Source: Anabaena subtropica FACHB-260 (GTDB lineage: Bacteria; Cyanobacteriota; Cyanobacteriia; Cyanobacteriales; Nostocaceae). From it: a stretch of 64,000 nucleotides of DNA. The stretch spans positions 1 through 64,000 of the forward strand of contig NZ_JACJRF010000019.1 in the NCBI RefSeq assembly GCF_014697105.1, written 5' to 3'. The notes under the pieces were generated by a model, which worked only from the letters and a program-made list of their open reading frames with translations, did no database searches and was not told the DNA's origin. Position 1 is the first letter of the stretch. Each line of letters begins with the position of its first letter. This document shows positions 19,901-29,251 of this stretch, one piece after another. A program made the translations under genes and the position numbers.

Positions 19901-21631
19901 TTCTACTTTCAAAGACATCACCAGCTTTTCCCTTAATGGGTCAATTGCTGGGTTGGTTACTTGAGCAAAGCGCTGTTTGAAATAGTCATAAAGCAAGTGG
20001 GGTTTGCTGGACAGCACAGCTAGGGGAATATCATCACCCATGCAGAAAGTCGGCTCTGATCCGTTGGTAGCCATTGGTTGGATGACCATTTCCACATCTT
20101 CTGTGGTGTAACCAAAAGCCAATTGCTGACGAAGTAAGTTTTCTTTGTCAATCTTCAGCGTAGTTACATGACTTTTCCCATTCCCATTACCGTTACCATT
20201 CCCATTCATCTGACTGGTAACTTGCTTGAGTTCTTGACGGTACTTTTGCAGCCATTCCCCATAAGGTTGCTGTTTAGCAATACGCTGTTTAATTTCCCAA
20301 TTCTTCAGTATTTCATGGTTGACTAAATCCACCGCAATCATTTGTCCGGGGCCTAGTCTACCTTTCTCAATAATGTCTGTTTCTGGGAAATCAACTACCC
20401 CAGCTTCCGAAGCCACAACTATATAGTCATCTTTGGTGATCACATAACGAGCTGGTCTTAAACCGTTCCGATCCAGTGTTGCTCCTACTGTTTTACCATC
20501 ACCAAATACCAACAGTGCTGGCCCATCCCATGCTTCTTGCAAACCACTGTAATATTCGTAGAAATCCACAATTTCGGGGTAGTTACGCAGGGATGGTTGA
20601 TTTTGATAAGCCTCTGGAACCATGATCATCAAGGCTTCTAAGGGGCTACGTCCAGAATGCACCAATAACTCTAGGACGTTATCTAGCGTTGCCGAGTCAC
20701 TATTACCCAGGAGGACTGATGGCTTGAGTTCGTCAAAGCGAGTCTCCTGTGGAGAGGCTGCGCCAACGCCCCAAATTGGATGATGCAGGCTTGCTTCTCT
20801 GGCCATCATCCAGTTGATATTGCCCAACAAAGTATTGATCTCTCCGTTGTGACCCAACAGTCGCATTGGTTGCGCTAAAGGCCACTTGGGCATAGTGTTA
20901 GTACTAAAGCGACGGTGATAAACAGCAAAAGCACTTTTATAAGCTGGGTCTTGTAAGTCTAGATAAAAGTCTCCTAAAACCGCAGAACGCACCATGCCCT
21001 TATAAACAATTGTGCGACTGGACAAGGAACAAACGTAAAATTCTTCGGAGATGCTTTTTGCAGCTTTAAATATGCGTTTACGTGTAATGAACAGTTGCCT
21101 TTCCAGTGCATCACCACTGTTATCTGCTGCTAGAAAAATTTGCTCTATTTGAGGTTGGTTTTCTTTTGCTTGTATACCCAACAAATCAGGTTGTACGGGA
21201 ACTACTCGCCAGCCCAGTACAGTGAATTTTTCTTCAGTCGCAATTCGCTCAACAACGGCTTTGGCTTTTTGTGCTACTTCTGCATCTTGTGGCAAAAATA
21301 TCATTCCCACAGCAATATTATTGCTAGACAAAAAATCTATCTGTCCTTGGGCATATTTTTTTTGCAACAACTCCCAAGGAATAGCAGTTAATATCCCTGC
21401 ACCATCACCAGAATCTTGGTCAGCGCTACAACCACCCCGATGTTCTAAGCAGGTCAAGGCACCTAGAGCTTTAGCCACAATTTCGTGGCTGGCATGATTT
21501 TGGCGATGAGCGATAAAACCTACACCACAGGCATCTCGCTCCTCTACTAACCACCTTTGTCCCTGGTAGGTATCTCCTGAGTTCATATTTGCTGTGATTT
21601 CTTGGTTGTGATGCTTCAAGTTATGATTCAT
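16910..21631 (-). CDS. gltS: Ferredoxin-dependent glutamate synthase
   Basis: Forms glutamate from glutamine and 2-oxoglutarate using reduced ferredoxin; central to ammonium assimilation. From the ATG at 21631 (AGGA nearby) it encodes about 1573 residues. The GTG at 21670 would add 13. [11 protein letters not shown] gives the catalytic cysteine at residue 35, to be exposed by propeptide cleavage, matching the roughly 36-residue propeptide of cyanobacterial enzymes. Later come [13 protein letters not shown], the FMN-barrel segment [12 protein letters not shown], the 3Fe-4S motif [11 protein letters not shown], and C-terminal GXGXG-type repeats (GGEIIIKPP). No small GltD-type subunit is adjacent. 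Two unusual insertions are noted separately. Confidence 0.96.
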   Translation of the reverse strand: MNHNLKHHNQEITANMNSGDTYQGQRWLVEERDACGVGFIAHRQNHASHEIVAKALGALTCLEHRGGCSADQDSGDGAGILTAIPWELLQKKYAQGQIDFLSSNNIAVGMIFLPQDAEVAQKAKAVVERIATEEKFTVLGWRVVPVQPDLLGIQAKENQPQIEQIFLAADNSGDALERQLFITRKRIFKAAKSISEEFYVCSLSSRTIVYKGMVRSAVLGDFYLDLQDPAYKSAFAVYHRRFSTNTMPKWPLAQPMRLLGHNGEINTLLGNINWMMAREASLHHPIWGVGAASPQETRFDELKPSVLLGNSDSATLDNVLELLVHSGRSPLEALMIMVPEAYQNQPSLRNYPEIVDFYEYYSGLQEAWDGPALLVFGDGKTVGATLDRNGLRPARYVITKDDYIVVASEAGVVDFPETDIIEKGRLGPGQMIAVDLVNHEILKNWEIKQRIAKQQPYGEWLQKYRQELKQVTSQMNGNGNGNGNGKSHVTTLKIDKENLLRQQLAFGYTTEDVEMVIQPMATNGSEPTFCMGDDIPLAVLSSKPHLLYDYFKQRFAQVTNPAIDPLREKLVMSLKVELGEKGNLLEPKPEYARRLKLESPVLTEAELAAIKLSGFATAELSTLFAIANGPDGLKEAVQALQQQAAESVRAGAKILILSDGLGPTVDDGAGGGISTKYSYIPPLLAVGAVHHHLIREGLRTKTSLVVETAQCWSTHHFACLIGYGAAAVCPYMTLETVRAWWSDPATQQFMERGKIPNLTLEQAIANYRKAVESGLLKILSKMGISLLSSYQAAQIFEAIGIGGDLLQLGFQGTASRIGGLSISELAQEVLSIHSKAFPELTTNKLENLGFVNYRPTGEYHMNNPKLAKALHEAVDGKKYDHYEVYKQYLQDRPITALRDLLDFQSDRSPIALEEVESVSDIVKRFCTGGMSLGALSREAHEVLAIAMNRIGGKSNSGEGGEDPVRYKVLDDVDPSGHSPTLPHLRGLRNGDTASSAIKQVASGRFGVTPGYLASARQIEIKIAQGAKPGEGGQLPGPKVSQYIAMLRRSKPGVTLISPPPHHDIYSIEDLAQLIFDLHQINPKAQVSVKLVAEVGIGTIAAGVAKANADIIQISGHDGGTGASPLSSIKHAGSPWELGLSEVHRVLMENSLRDRVVLRVDGGLKSGWDVLISALMGAEEFGFGSIAMIAEGCIMARICHTNNCPVGVASQKEELRKRFTGIPEHVVNFFYFIAEEVRGLLAKLGYRSLSEIIGRADILTTRKDAQLTKTQSINLNCLLQLPDTKENRSWLVHEEVHSNGPVVDDQLLADPDVQAAIRNQSTVTKTLPIVNTDRTLGARLAGAIASQYGDSGFEGQINLNFTGSVGQSFGAFNLPGIILTLSGEANDYVGKGMHGGEIIIKPPAEATYDPAKNVIVGNTCLYGATGGVLFANGLGGERFAVRNSKGVAVIEGAGDHCCEYMTGGVIVVLGKVGRNVAAGMTGGLAYFLDEDGLFPELVNREIVKIQRIISTAGEKQLQDLIKAHAERTSSPKAKLILQNWQEFLPKFWQLVPPSEAESPEANPQGVTEKHLSSV
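20176..20208 (-). repeat. Hexanucleotide repeat encoding Asn-Gly units in glutamate synthase
   Basis: Five tandem hexamers (variants of CCATTC/CCATTA on the plus strand) encode [12 protein letters not shown] on the minus strand. It sits in a linker between the amidotransferase and central domains. Confidence 0.8.
20741..20773 (-). repeat. Dispersed Nostoc-type repeat inside glutamate synthase
   Basis: The plus strand reads TCTCCTGTGGAGA, a perfect five-base inverted repeat, followed by GGCTGCGCCAACGCC. This combination is typical of short dispersed repeats in Nostoc genomes. It encodes the extra segment [10 protein letters not shown] in an otherwise conserved region. Confidence 0.6.
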
Positions 21632-21670
21632 AGCCTGTTCCTGAGATCGTTGAGTCACGAATTGCGCCAC

Positions 21671-22393
21671 TGTTTGTGAGAAAAACTTCTAAATTTAGTG
21701 CCGTATAAGTACATAATTCACCAAAATTTAGAGAAAAAAAATTTTAACTTCGGTTTTTTTATTACCCACGTTAAAATTTTTACGTTATTTTTTATGTGTT
21801 TATCCTAATGGAAGAGAAAATTTCTGTGCTTTGACAGTCCTTTATTTATATCGTGCAACTTTATATGTTCTCAATTCTAGTGCTTTGAGTTTCCTCGACA
21901 AAGAACACTCTTCAGTGCTAGCGATCGCCTACGGCAGGGCGTAGCCCATCGCACTCCAATTAACACTTCACTGTTCTGTGACCAGAAACAATCCTGATTT
22001 AGTAGCAAAATCAGCGTAGTACACTATATACCCCTTTGACAATTCCTAATATTTTTATTGTTGTGAGATTTTTCGCTGTTGCCACTGACGTCTCTACTGT
22101 TTAACCTTCACTCAAGTAGCAACAGCAGGAACAATCTATCAGGATCTAATATCTTATCCAAATATCATCACCAAAACTACTATCTATAGTTTGGCTATAA
22201 CTAGTGCTAGTTAAAGCATTTAGTTACAGTGGTTTTAGCGACGCACTTATTGGCTTTTCATCCATAAGAGATAAGAAGCCAACATATACATTATCACGTT
22301 TATTAAGGAATTAAAACACTGTTTTTTAAGATTCCCACACAATTAGCCAACCAGCTCATTGAGTGATAGGTTTCAAAAGTACCTATGTAAATT
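21671..22393. other. Divergent control region, glutamate synthase / phosphodiester glycosidase
   Basis: A 720-base non-coding stretch holding the promoters of two divergent genes. I searched by eye for an NtcA box (GTA-N8-TAC) and found none that fits. A dispersed repeat with HIP1 lies at 21920-21951. AT-rich tracts flank both starts. Confidence 0.5.
21920..21951. repeat. HIP1-containing dispersed palindromic repeat
   Basis: GCGATCGC is followed by CTACG-GCAGGG-CGTAG and then CCATCGC. The inner CTACG/CGTAG arms can pair. This form recurs widely between genes of Nostoc-type genomes. Confidence 0.65.
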
Positions 22394-24376
22394 ATGGACA
22401 AAATGTCAAATTATTGCCGAGAAAAACCCCACAATTTTGTTACCAGATCATTAAAATACAGCTTCTTTCAAGCTATAGTGTCTCCGATAACGGCAATATC
22501 ACTGTGTTTGTCTGCTACCTTAGCTACTAGCGCCCAGCATCCACCAAAAGCTGCTCAAGCAAACATACAGCGTCCAACATCATCTGCATCAGTCAGATTA
22601 TCTTCTGGTAGCCAAATTTCCCTCAATGGTCGTACCTTGTCAGGGGCTTGGTTGCAGCAACCGGGAGGAGCAAATCAAGTGACAACACTGATTAGTGATG
22701 GCGCTCTCAGGCAATTTATTGGGGTAGACCTATTAAACAGCAACAATCCAGCCAGACAACCGGTGGTGTGGTTTTCCTCAACTACCCAGCCATTAGTTTT
22801 AACAACTAAGCTCCAGGGAGGCTATCGCTATCTTGATGTTACCAATCTTGTCCGAACAGCAGGATGGCAGGTACAAGCACAAGGTAACACTTTAGCGATC
22901 GCCACCCCTCCAGGGCAAGTGAGAAATATTCGCCAGAGTCAGCGACCAGAAAACACAGGCGTACCATCTTTGCCGGTAACTCGCATTGTCGTAGACTTAG
23001 ACCGCCCAACCCCCTGGCAAGTTAGACAAGGACAACCAATCAGACCCCCTGCTGACCCCAACAGCCCAGATGTTCCACCTCCTGCGCCAACTCACAGAGA
23101 GTGGACAATCGTCCTAGATGGCATAGCTGATGCAGCTCTAATTCAACGCTACACACCTCTACCAACCGAACCAAATCTATTCAAACAACTACCAACACCT
23201 GAACCAATGGTGACAAAAGTAGAGGTAGTGAACAATCAAACCTTAATTAGTTTAAGGGTTCCCTTAGCTTTATTTCCTAGACTTGCCACCATCAATAATC
23301 CAGATCGCTTAATTATAGATCTGCGTCCCGATGCTTTAGATGCGCGAGATATTGCCTGGGCAACAGGAATACATTGGCGACAGCAGTTTGTCAATTTAGA
23401 TACAAATAGATTCCCTGTAGTTCTGTTGGAAATTAACCCCCGGACTGTCGGACTAAGCTTAAGACCGATTCTTACAAGTCCTAACACTTTAGTAGGTACA
23501 GATCCCCTGATTCAAATGGCCCAACGCTACTCCGCCATAGGAGCAATTAACGGGGGATATTTTAACCGCAATAACCGCTATCCTTTGGGTGCAGTTCGTC
23601 AGGATGGGCGATGGTTGTCTAGTCCCATTTTAAATAGAGGTGCGATCGCTTGGAACGATGCCGGACAATTTTACTTTGGTCGCCTCAGTTTACAAGAAAC
23701 CTTAGTCACATCTACGAATTTGCGATTGCCAATTCTATTCCTCAATAGTGGCTATGTACAAACAGGTATGGCTCGTTACACCACCGCCTGGGGACAGACT
23801 TATACACCCTTAACCGACAACGAAAGAATTTTCATAGTCCAAAACAACAAAATTACCAATCAATTAGCAGGTGATAAAGCAGGTCAGAGCAACTTTCCCA
23901 TTCCCAAAGATGGCTATTTACTAACATTACGCGGTAATAATAACGCGATCGCATCACAATTGGTAATCGGTAAGGATGTGCAGATTACCAGTAGCACCAT
24001 ACCCGGAGATTTTAACCGTTACCCGCATATCATAGGAGCTGGGCCACTATTAGTCCAAAATAATCAAATCGTCCTTGATGCCGAAAGCGAAAAATTCAGT
24101 AAAGCCTTTATTATCGAAAGAGCTGTTCGCAGTGGCATTTGTACAACCACCAACAACACCTTATTAATTGCCACAGTACATAACCGTGCAGGCGGCCCTG
24201 GCCCAAACTTAGCAGAACACGCCCAACTCATGAAGCAACTGGGATGTGTAAATGCCCTCAACCTAGACGGTGGTAGCTCAACTAGCCTTTACTTAAGCGG
24301 ACAACTACTAGACCGCTATCCCAATACCGCCGCCCGCGTCCACAACGGCATCGGAATTTTTCTCCAACCACGTTAA
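22394..24376 (+). CDS. Secreted phosphodiester glycosidase family protein (NAGPA-like)
   Basis: A 660-residue exported protein. The N-terminus has a signal peptide ending near TLATSAQ (about residue 50). Residues about 60-310 form a beta-rich region resembling AMIN/copper-amine-oxidase-N type cell-wall domains. The C-terminal part (about 370-660) is the phosphodiester glycosidase domain, with IGAINGGYFN, YPLGAVRQDG, RGAIAW, IIGAGPLLV, NALNLDGGSSTSLYL and VHNGIGIFL. The family includes the uncovering enzyme that removes GlcNAc from phosphodiesters; bacterial members are linked to exopolysaccharide or teichoic-acid-like polymers. The substrate here is unknown. Confidence 0.87.
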   Translation: MDKMSNYCREKPHNFVTRSLKYSFFQAIVSPITAISLCLSATLATSAQHPPKAAQANIQRPTSSASVRLSSGSQISLNGRTLSGAWLQQPGGANQVTTLISDGALRQFIGVDLLNSNNPARQPVVWFSSTTQPLVLTTKLQGGYRYLDVTNLVRTAGWQVQAQGNTLAIATPPGQVRNIRQSQRPENTGVPSLPVTRIVVDLDRPTPWQVRQGQPIRPPADPNSPDVPPPAPTHREWTIVLDGIADAALIQRYTPLPTEPNLFKQLPTPEPMVTKVEVVNNQTLISLRVPLALFPRLATINNPDRLIIDLRPDALDARDIAWATGIHWRQQFVNLDTNRFPVVLLEINPRTVGLSLRPILTSPNTLVGTDPLIQMAQRYSAIGAINGGYFNRNNRYPLGAVRQDGRWLSSPILNRGAIAWNDAGQFYFGRLSLQETLVTSTNLRLPILFLNSGYVQTGMARYTTAWGQTYTPLTDNERIFIVQNNKITNQLAGDKAGQSNFPIPKDGYLLTLRGNNNAIASQLVIGKDVQITSSTIPGDFNRYPHIIGAGPLLVQNNQIVLDAESEKFSKAFIIERAVRSGICTTTNNTLLIATVHNRAGGPGPNLAEHAQLMKQLGCVNALNLDGGSSTSLYLSGQLLDRYPNTAARVHNGIGIFLQPR

Positions 24377-24636
24377 TTGGGAATTCGGGAAGTGAGCAAT
24401 AATTCTCATCCTCCCATTCTCCTTTTTAAAGCAGAGAATAAGCACTCATCCTACTTGATGAAGACTTTGTATAAACCTAGAATTTCAACTAACATTCTGC
24501 ACTCTACCCAGTTTCACTTTGCTATGTTTAGCAAGGTGCTAATAAATTGCTAATTTCACGGTTGTAAAATTGCCCCAAATTTTCCATCAATTGTTCAGAG
24601 TAATGACGGTTTGTTTTGTCTCCAAAAGAGGTAACT

Positions 24637-25059
24637 ATGGCTCAATCTCAAGAAACCACAACCAAAATCAACACTTTGCCCCTACCTACTACCATTACTA
24701 GCCGTAGTGTTGCTGCAACTGAGCTGCGTCCTTGGGGTTCTTTCACAGTTTTGGAAGAAGGACGCGGATACAAAATTAAACGCATCGAAGTTAAACCAGG
24801 ACACCGCCTCAGTCTACAAATGCACCATCACCGCAGTGAACACTGGATTGTTGTTTCTGGAACAGCTAGAGTAGTCTGTGGTGAAAAAGAAATTTTATTG
24901 GGTAATAATCAGTCTACTTACGTACCACAGTGTACTTCTCACCGCTTAGAGAATCCTGGCGTAATTCCCTTGGTACTGATTGAAGTACAGAATGGTGAAT
25001 ATTTAGGTGAAGATGATATTATTCGCTACCAAGATGATTATTCTCGGACATCCCATTAG
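24637..25059 (+). CDS. Mannose-6-phosphate isomerase-like cupin, 140 aa
   Basis: A single-domain cupin matching the C-terminal isomerase half of type II phosphomannose isomerases. Visible are RPWGSFTVLEEGRGYKIKRI, the metal-binding HHHRSEHWIVVSG (cupin motif 1), and PQCTSHRLENPG (motif 2). It would interconvert mannose-6-P and fructose-6-P, or bind a related sugar phosphate; the GDP-mannose pyrophosphorylase half is absent. The ATG at 24637 has AAGAGG about six bases upstream, so it is preferred over an in-frame TTG at 24616. Confidence 0.85.
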   Translation: MAQSQETTTKINTLPLPTTITSRSVAATELRPWGSFTVLEEGRGYKIKRIEVKPGHRLSLQMHHHRSEHWIVVSGTARVVCGEKEILLGNNQSTYVPQCTSHRLENPGVIPLVLIEVQNGEYLGEDDIIRYQDDYSRTSH

Positions 25060-25163
25060 GGACTATTTGGTAAACCATCTCAGGTCAATAAGTTAAATAC
25101 CTACTTTTCTCGGTGTAACCTATACTTTGCTCAATGGGCAAACTCCCTCATGCAAGTGTCCTC

Positions 25164-25214
25164 CTCTGTGTCTCTGTGTTTAGAAAGTAGTTTCTTCATC
25201 ACAGAGGCACAAAG
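25164..25214. repeat. Inverted dispersed repeat between cupin and IscA-like genes
   Basis: CTCTGTGTCTCTGTG (25164-25178) pairs with CACAGAGGCACAAAG (25200-25214) with two mismatches. Sequences of this type are scattered through filamentous cyanobacterial genomes. It may act as a weak terminator for the cupin gene. Confidence 0.55.
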
Positions 25215-25315
25215 AATTAATATTAAAGTTTTCTCATCTCAATCTAATGAATTAATTTTTTGGGCAACCCATCTGTAATACTTAGAGATGGTGTCTTCAC
25301 TTGCCCAAGTTAGTT

Positions 25316-25654
25316 ATGATTCATTTGAGCCAAGCCGCAGCCAGTGAAATCAATCGCTTAAAAGCAAAGCAGCATCCCCAATCTTTATTTAGACTCACAG
25401 TTAAACCAGGTGGCTGTTCTGATTGGTTTTACGATATGTCTTTTGATGAAAAAATCAAAGAGAGCGATCGCATCTTTGATGTGAATAATATTCAAGTGGT
25501 CATAGATCATACCAGTTATGATTATATCAACGGTTTAGCTATAGATTATTCAGAGGATCTGATGGGTGGCGCATTTCGTTTCCAAAACCCCCTAGCCGTT
25601 GCTACCTGTGGTTGTGGTAATTCCTTCTCCACCACTACACCATCTCACGTCTAA
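25316..25654 (+). CDS. IscA/HesB/SufA-type iron-sulfur carrier
   Basis: A 112-residue A-type carrier. The three conserved cysteines are present: one in KPGGCSDWFYDMSF and two in the C-terminal CGCGNSF. SEDLMGGAFRFQNP matches the family's central motif. It probably carries Fe-S clusters or iron to apo-proteins. The ATG at 25316 gives the usual N-terminus (MIHLSQAAASEI); a TTG at 25301 would add five residues. It lies just upstream of the ribosomal protein cluster but appears separated from it by a promoter. Confidence 0.88.
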   Translation: MIHLSQAAASEINRLKAKQHPQSLFRLTVKPGGCSDWFYDMSFDEKIKESDRIFDVNNIQVVIDHTSYDYINGLAIDYSEDLMGGAFRFQNPLAVATCGCGNSFSTTTPSHV

Positions 25655-25671
25655 ACGAATAATATGGAAGT

Positions 25672-25701
25672 TTGACATAAAACCACAAAAAAAGATATAA
25701 T
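25672..25701 (+). promoter_or_regulatory. Consensus-like promoter for the str cluster
   Basis: TTGACA at 25672-25677 and TATAAT at 25696-25701 are both perfect matches to the vegetative sigma consensus. The spacer is 18 bases. The site lies 50 bases before the rpsL start codon. Strong constitutive transcription is expected. Confidence 0.8.
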
Positions 25702-25751
25702 CAGGATTTGTTAAAACTTAGACCTATAAGCAGCTTCACGCGCTGTGACTC

Positions 25752-26135
25752 ATGCCAACAATACAGCAATTAATCCGTAACCAACGCGAGAAAGCGCGTC
25801 AGAAAACCAAGTCCCCTGCTCTGAAGCAATGCCCTCAACGTCGGGGTGTTTGTACCAGAGTATACACAACTACACCTAAAAAGCCTAACTCGGCTCTACG
25901 GAAAGTAGCACGGGTAAGACTTACGTCGGGATTTGAAGTAACAGCTTACATCCCAGGGATTGGTCACAACTTACAAGAACACTCAGTTGTAATGATTCGT
26001 GGCGGACGGGTGAAAGACTTACCAGGTGTAAGATACCACATCATCCGTGGAACCTTGGATACAGCTGGAGTTAAAGACCGCAAACAAGGTCGTTCCAAAT
26101 ATGGAACCAAGCGCCCGAAAGAAGCGAAAAAATAA
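25752..26135 (+). CDS. rpsL: 30S ribosomal protein S12
   Basis: A component of the decoding centre of the small subunit. The 127-residue protein begins [16 protein letters not shown]. It carries the conserved [17 protein letters not shown] segment and [22 protein letters not shown], including the lysine (TPKKPNS) and PG positions classically altered in streptomycin resistance; both appear wild-type. First gene of rpsL-rpsG-fusA-tuf-rpsJ. It is separated from rpsG by an unusually long spacer of 404 bases. Confidence 0.98.
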   Translation: MPTIQQLIRNQREKARQKTKSPALKQCPQRRGVCTRVYTTTPKKPNSALRKVARVRLTSGFEVTAYIPGIGHNLQEHSVVMIRGGRVKDLPGVRYHIIRGTLDTAGVKDRKQGRSKYGTKRPKEAKK

Positions 26136-26539
26136 ATCAAGCGATTAATCGTGCTTGATGCGATTAGTCGCTTAACCAAAAAGCAAAGTGCCTAAATTCA
26201 AACAAAAGAATCAATGTTTGTTCTGAAACAGTAATTGATTCACAGAAGAAAGAATCTGTTTCGGGAATTTTGCTCAAGCTTCTACCGCCAATCTGCACTC
26301 AGCGAGCAAGTGTAGACAGTATCAAAAACACTGTTAGCGACAGCAGCATTTAATTGTAAATACTTCGGTATTAATCATTTTGTTGCTTTGTGTACTACAC
26401 CAAAGTAGCAAGTCTATAAATTGGGATTGCTGCAACCGTAGAGCCAAAAATGCGGAATTCTGAGTTGCTCTAGCACTCAGAGAATACGCTGTCTGATAGC
26501 ATATAATTTCGTTGCCAAGTTCCGAATTAAGGGTAAAGT
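26136..26539. other. Long rpsL-rpsG spacer
   Basis: 404 bases without an ORF. It begins with a strong hairpin (26139-26173). A TATAAT at 26502-26507 lies 33 bases before the rpsG start but lacks a good -35 box, so a secondary promoter for rpsG is possible. The transcript leader of rpsG may be regulatory. Confidence 0.5.
26139..26173 (+). promoter_or_regulatory. Stable hairpin just after rpsL
   Basis: A 13-base stem (26139-26151 with 26161-26173, one U-G wobble) closes a nine-base loop, TGCTTGATG. No T-run follows, so it is not a standard terminator. It may protect the rpsL 3' end or be a processing or regulatory element. Confidence 0.6.
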
Positions 26540-27010
26540 ATGTCTCGTCGTGGTGTTATTCAAAGGCGGCCAGTGCCGCCTGACTCTGTATATAATAGTC
26601 GGCTGGTGAGTATGATCATCCGGCGAATTATGCGTCATGGAAAAAAATCACTAGCCGCACGCATCGTTTATGATGCTTTGAAAACAATAGAAGAACGCAC
26701 TGGTAATAATGCTTTAGAAGTATTTGAAAGAGCAGTGCGGAATGCAACACCTTTAGTAGAAGTAAAAGCGCGTCGTGTCGGTGGGGCAACCTACCAAGTA
26801 CCAATGGAAGTGCGTACAGAGCGTGGTACTACCCTAGCACTGCGTTGGCTGGTACAATTTTCTAGAAGTAGGCCCGGACGCACAATGGCTAGCAGATTAG
26901 CTAATGAGTTGCTTGATGCTGCCAATGAAAGCGGGAATGCGATTCGCAAACGGGAAGAAACACACCGGATGGCGGAAGCAAACAAAGCATTTGCACATTA
27001 TCGTTACTAA
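26540..27010 (+). CDS. rpsG: 30S ribosomal protein S7
   Basis: Primary 16S rRNA-binding protein that nucleates the head of the small subunit. The 156-residue length is normal. [20 protein letters not shown], then [21 protein letters not shown] and the C-terminal [20 protein letters not shown] are conserved. It lies between two intergenic hairpins and upstream of fusA, the usual str cluster order. Confidence 0.98.
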   Translation: MSRRGVIQRRPVPPDSVYNSRLVSMIIRRIMRHGKKSLAARIVYDALKTIEERTGNNALEVFERAVRNATPLVEVKARRVGGATYQVPMEVRTERGTTLALRWLVQFSRSRPGRTMASRLANELLDAANESGNAIRKREETHRMAEANKAFAHYRY

Positions 27011-27018
27011 GTACAAAA

Positions 27019-27052
27019 GCGATATATCGTGCATCAAAAAACGATATATCGC
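27019..27052 (+). promoter_or_regulatory. Stable hairpin between rpsG and fusA
   Basis: GCGATATATCGT (27019-27030) pairs perfectly with ACGATATATCGC (27041-27052) around the ten-base loop GCATCAAAAA. It has no T-run. Its loop is complementary to the loop of the rpsL-rpsG hairpin (see findings). Confidence 0.65.
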
Positions 27053-27150
27053 GGAATTACCAAGCAAAAATTGGTTTTCTCTAAAAGTATAGAATCTTAA
27101 CAAAGAGTAATATACAAGATATCATGAGGCAAAAACTATAGGAGGTTATT

Positions 27151-29229
27151 GTGGCACGTACAAACCCGCTAGAGAAAGTACGCAATATCGGTATTGCGGC
27201 GCATATAGATGCGGGCAAAACCACGACAACAGAGAGAATATTATTTTACTCTGGAATAATTCATAAAATTGGTGAGGTTCACGAAGGAACGGCTGTAACC
27301 GACTGGATGGATCAAGAGCGGGAGCGGGGAATTACCATCACTGCTGCGGCGATCAGTACCAGTTGGAAAGATTATCAAATTAACATTATCGATACTCCGG
27401 GTCACGTAGACTTCACAATTGAAGTTGAACGCTCAATGCGGGTTTTAGATGGTGTAATCGCAGTATTTTGTTCCGTGGGTGGCGTACAACCCCAATCAGA
27501 GACAGTATGGCGGCAAGCAGACCGTTACAAAGTGCCTCGGATTGCCTTCATCAACAAGATGGATCGTACAGGAGCGAACTTCTACAGAGTTCATGAGCAA
27601 ATGCGCGATCGCCTGCGGGCAAATGCCATTGCCATTCAATTGCCCATTGGTAGTGAAAACGACTTTAAGGGCATTGTAGACTTGGTGTGTAAGCGTGCAT
27701 ATATTTACAACAACGACCAAGGTACAGATATCCAAGAAACGGATATCCCGGCAGAGATGCAAGATCAAGTCGAAGAGTACTACACCAAGTTGGTGGAAGC
27801 AGTCGCAGAAACCGATGACGCTCTGATGACTAAGTACTTCGATGGCGAAGCTCTGACAGAAGAAGAAATCCGGGCTGCCCTGCGGAAAGGGACAATTGCT
27901 GGCACAATCGTACCTGTACTTTGTGGTTCAGCCTTTAAAAACAAAGGCGTGCAGCTAATGTTGGATGCAGTTGTAGATTACCTACCAGCACCAACAGAAG
28001 TACCTCCCATTCAAGGCACACTCGCCAATGGCGACACCGTTGAGCGCCGGGCTGACGATGATGAACCCTTAGCGGCTTTGGCCTTCAAGATTATGGCTGA
28101 CCCCTACGGTCGCCTCACGTTTGTTCGGGTTTATTCCGGTGTTCTGAAAAAAGGTAGCTACGTCTTAAATGCTACTAAGAACAAAAAAGAACGAATTTCT
28201 CGTTTAGTTCTTATGAAAGCAGATGATCGCCAAGATGTGGATGAACTACGAGCAGGTGATTTGGGTGCTGCACTGGGACTAAAAGACACATTAACAGGGG
28301 ATACTATTACTGATGAAGGCTCACCAGTAATTCTGGAATCTCTGTTTATTCCAGAGCCTGTGATCTCGGTAGCGGTTGAACCCAAAACCAAGAACGACAT
28401 GGATAAGCTATCCAAGGCGCTGCAATCTCTCTCCGAAGAAGATCCAACCTTCCGCGTCAACGTTGACCCAGAAACCAACCAAACTGTAATTGCAGGGATG
28501 GGAGAACTCCACCTAGAAATTCTCGTGGACAGAATGTTACGCGAATTCAAGGTGGAAGCGAATGTCGGGGCGCCACAGGTAGCTTACCGCGAAACGATTC
28601 GTAAAACAGTTACCAACGTGGAAGGCAAATTCATCCGTCAAAGTGGTGGTAAAGGTCAATATGGTCACGTTGTGATCAATTTGGAACCAGGAGAACCAGG
28701 TACTGGCTTTGAATTCGTCTCTAAGATTGTCGGCGGCGTAGTACCTAAAGAGTACATAGGCCCTGCCGAGCAGGGTATGAAAGAAAGCTGTGAATCTGGT
28801 ATTTTAGCTGGATATCCACTGATTGACGTGAAAGCAACGTTAGTTCATGGCTCTTACCACGACGTAGACTCTTCGGAAATGGCTTTCAAAATCGCTGGGT
28901 CAATGGCACTGAAAGAAGCAGTACTGAAGGCTTCACCAGTACTTTTAGAGCCGATGATGAAAGTTGAAGTGGAAGTTCCTGAAGATTATATCGGGAACGT
29001 CATTGGCGACCTCATCTCCCGCCGGGGGCAGATTGAAAGCCAAAGCACTGAACAGGGACTCGCTAAAGTGGCCTCCAAAGTACCACTGGCGACCATGTTC
29101 GGCTACGCCACCGATATTCGGTCGAAGACCCAAGGTCGGGGTATCTTTACGATGGAGTTCAGCCACTACGAAGAGGTGCCTCGCAGCGTAGCTGAAACTA
29201 TCATCGCAAAAAGCAAAGGGAACGCTTAA
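27151..29229 (+). CDS. fusA: Elongation factor G
   Basis: GTPase that drives ribosome translocation and, with RRF, recycling. The 692-residue length is normal. Motifs are [15 protein letters not shown] (G1), the RGITI switch region (G2), [12 protein letters not shown] (G3), NKMDR (G4) and GSAFKNKG (G5). The C-terminal domains end with [16 protein letters not shown]. The start is GTG at 27151, supported by AGGAGG a few bases upstream. It is followed by tuf after 22 bases, so the two are co-transcribed. Confidence 0.98.
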   Translation: MARTNPLEKVRNIGIAAHIDAGKTTTTERILFYSGIIHKIGEVHEGTAVTDWMDQERERGITITAAAISTSWKDYQINIIDTPGHVDFTIEVERSMRVLDGVIAVFCSVGGVQPQSETVWRQADRYKVPRIAFINKMDRTGANFYRVHEQMRDRLRANAIAIQLPIGSENDFKGIVDLVCKRAYIYNNDQGTDIQETDIPAEMQDQVEEYYTKLVEAVAETDDALMTKYFDGEALTEEEIRAALRKGTIAGTIVPVLCGSAFKNKGVQLMLDAVVDYLPAPTEVPPIQGTLANGDTVERRADDDEPLAALAFKIMADPYGRLTFVRVYSGVLKKGSYVLNATKNKKERISRLVLMKADDRQDVDELRAGDLGAALGLKDTLTGDTITDEGSPVILESLFIPEPVISVAVEPKTKNDMDKLSKALQSLSEEDPTFRVNVDPETNQTVIAGMGELHLEILVDRMLREFKVEANVGAPQVAYRETIRKTVTNVEGKFIRQSGGKGQYGHVVINLEPGEPGTGFEFVSKIVGGVVPKEYIGPAEQGMKESCESGILAGYPLIDVKATLVHGSYHDVDSSEMAFKIAGSMALKEAVLKASPVLLEPMMKVEVEVPEDYIGNVIGDLISRRGQIESQSTEQGLAKVASKVPLATMFGYATDIRSKTQGRGIFTMEFSHYEEVPRSVAETIIAKSKGNA

Positions 29230-29251
29230 TTAAAAAAGGAAACGAGGATTC

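Noticed and set aside
17952-19964. Several 60-120-codon plus-strand frames opposite glutamate synthase
   Set aside because: They mirror a highly conserved enzyme and have Ser/Pro-rich shadow composition.
21671-22393. NtcA binding site upstream of glutamate synthase
   Set aside because: No GTA-N8-TAC arrangement was found. The closest pairs have the wrong spacing (for example GTA-N7-TAC near 22018).
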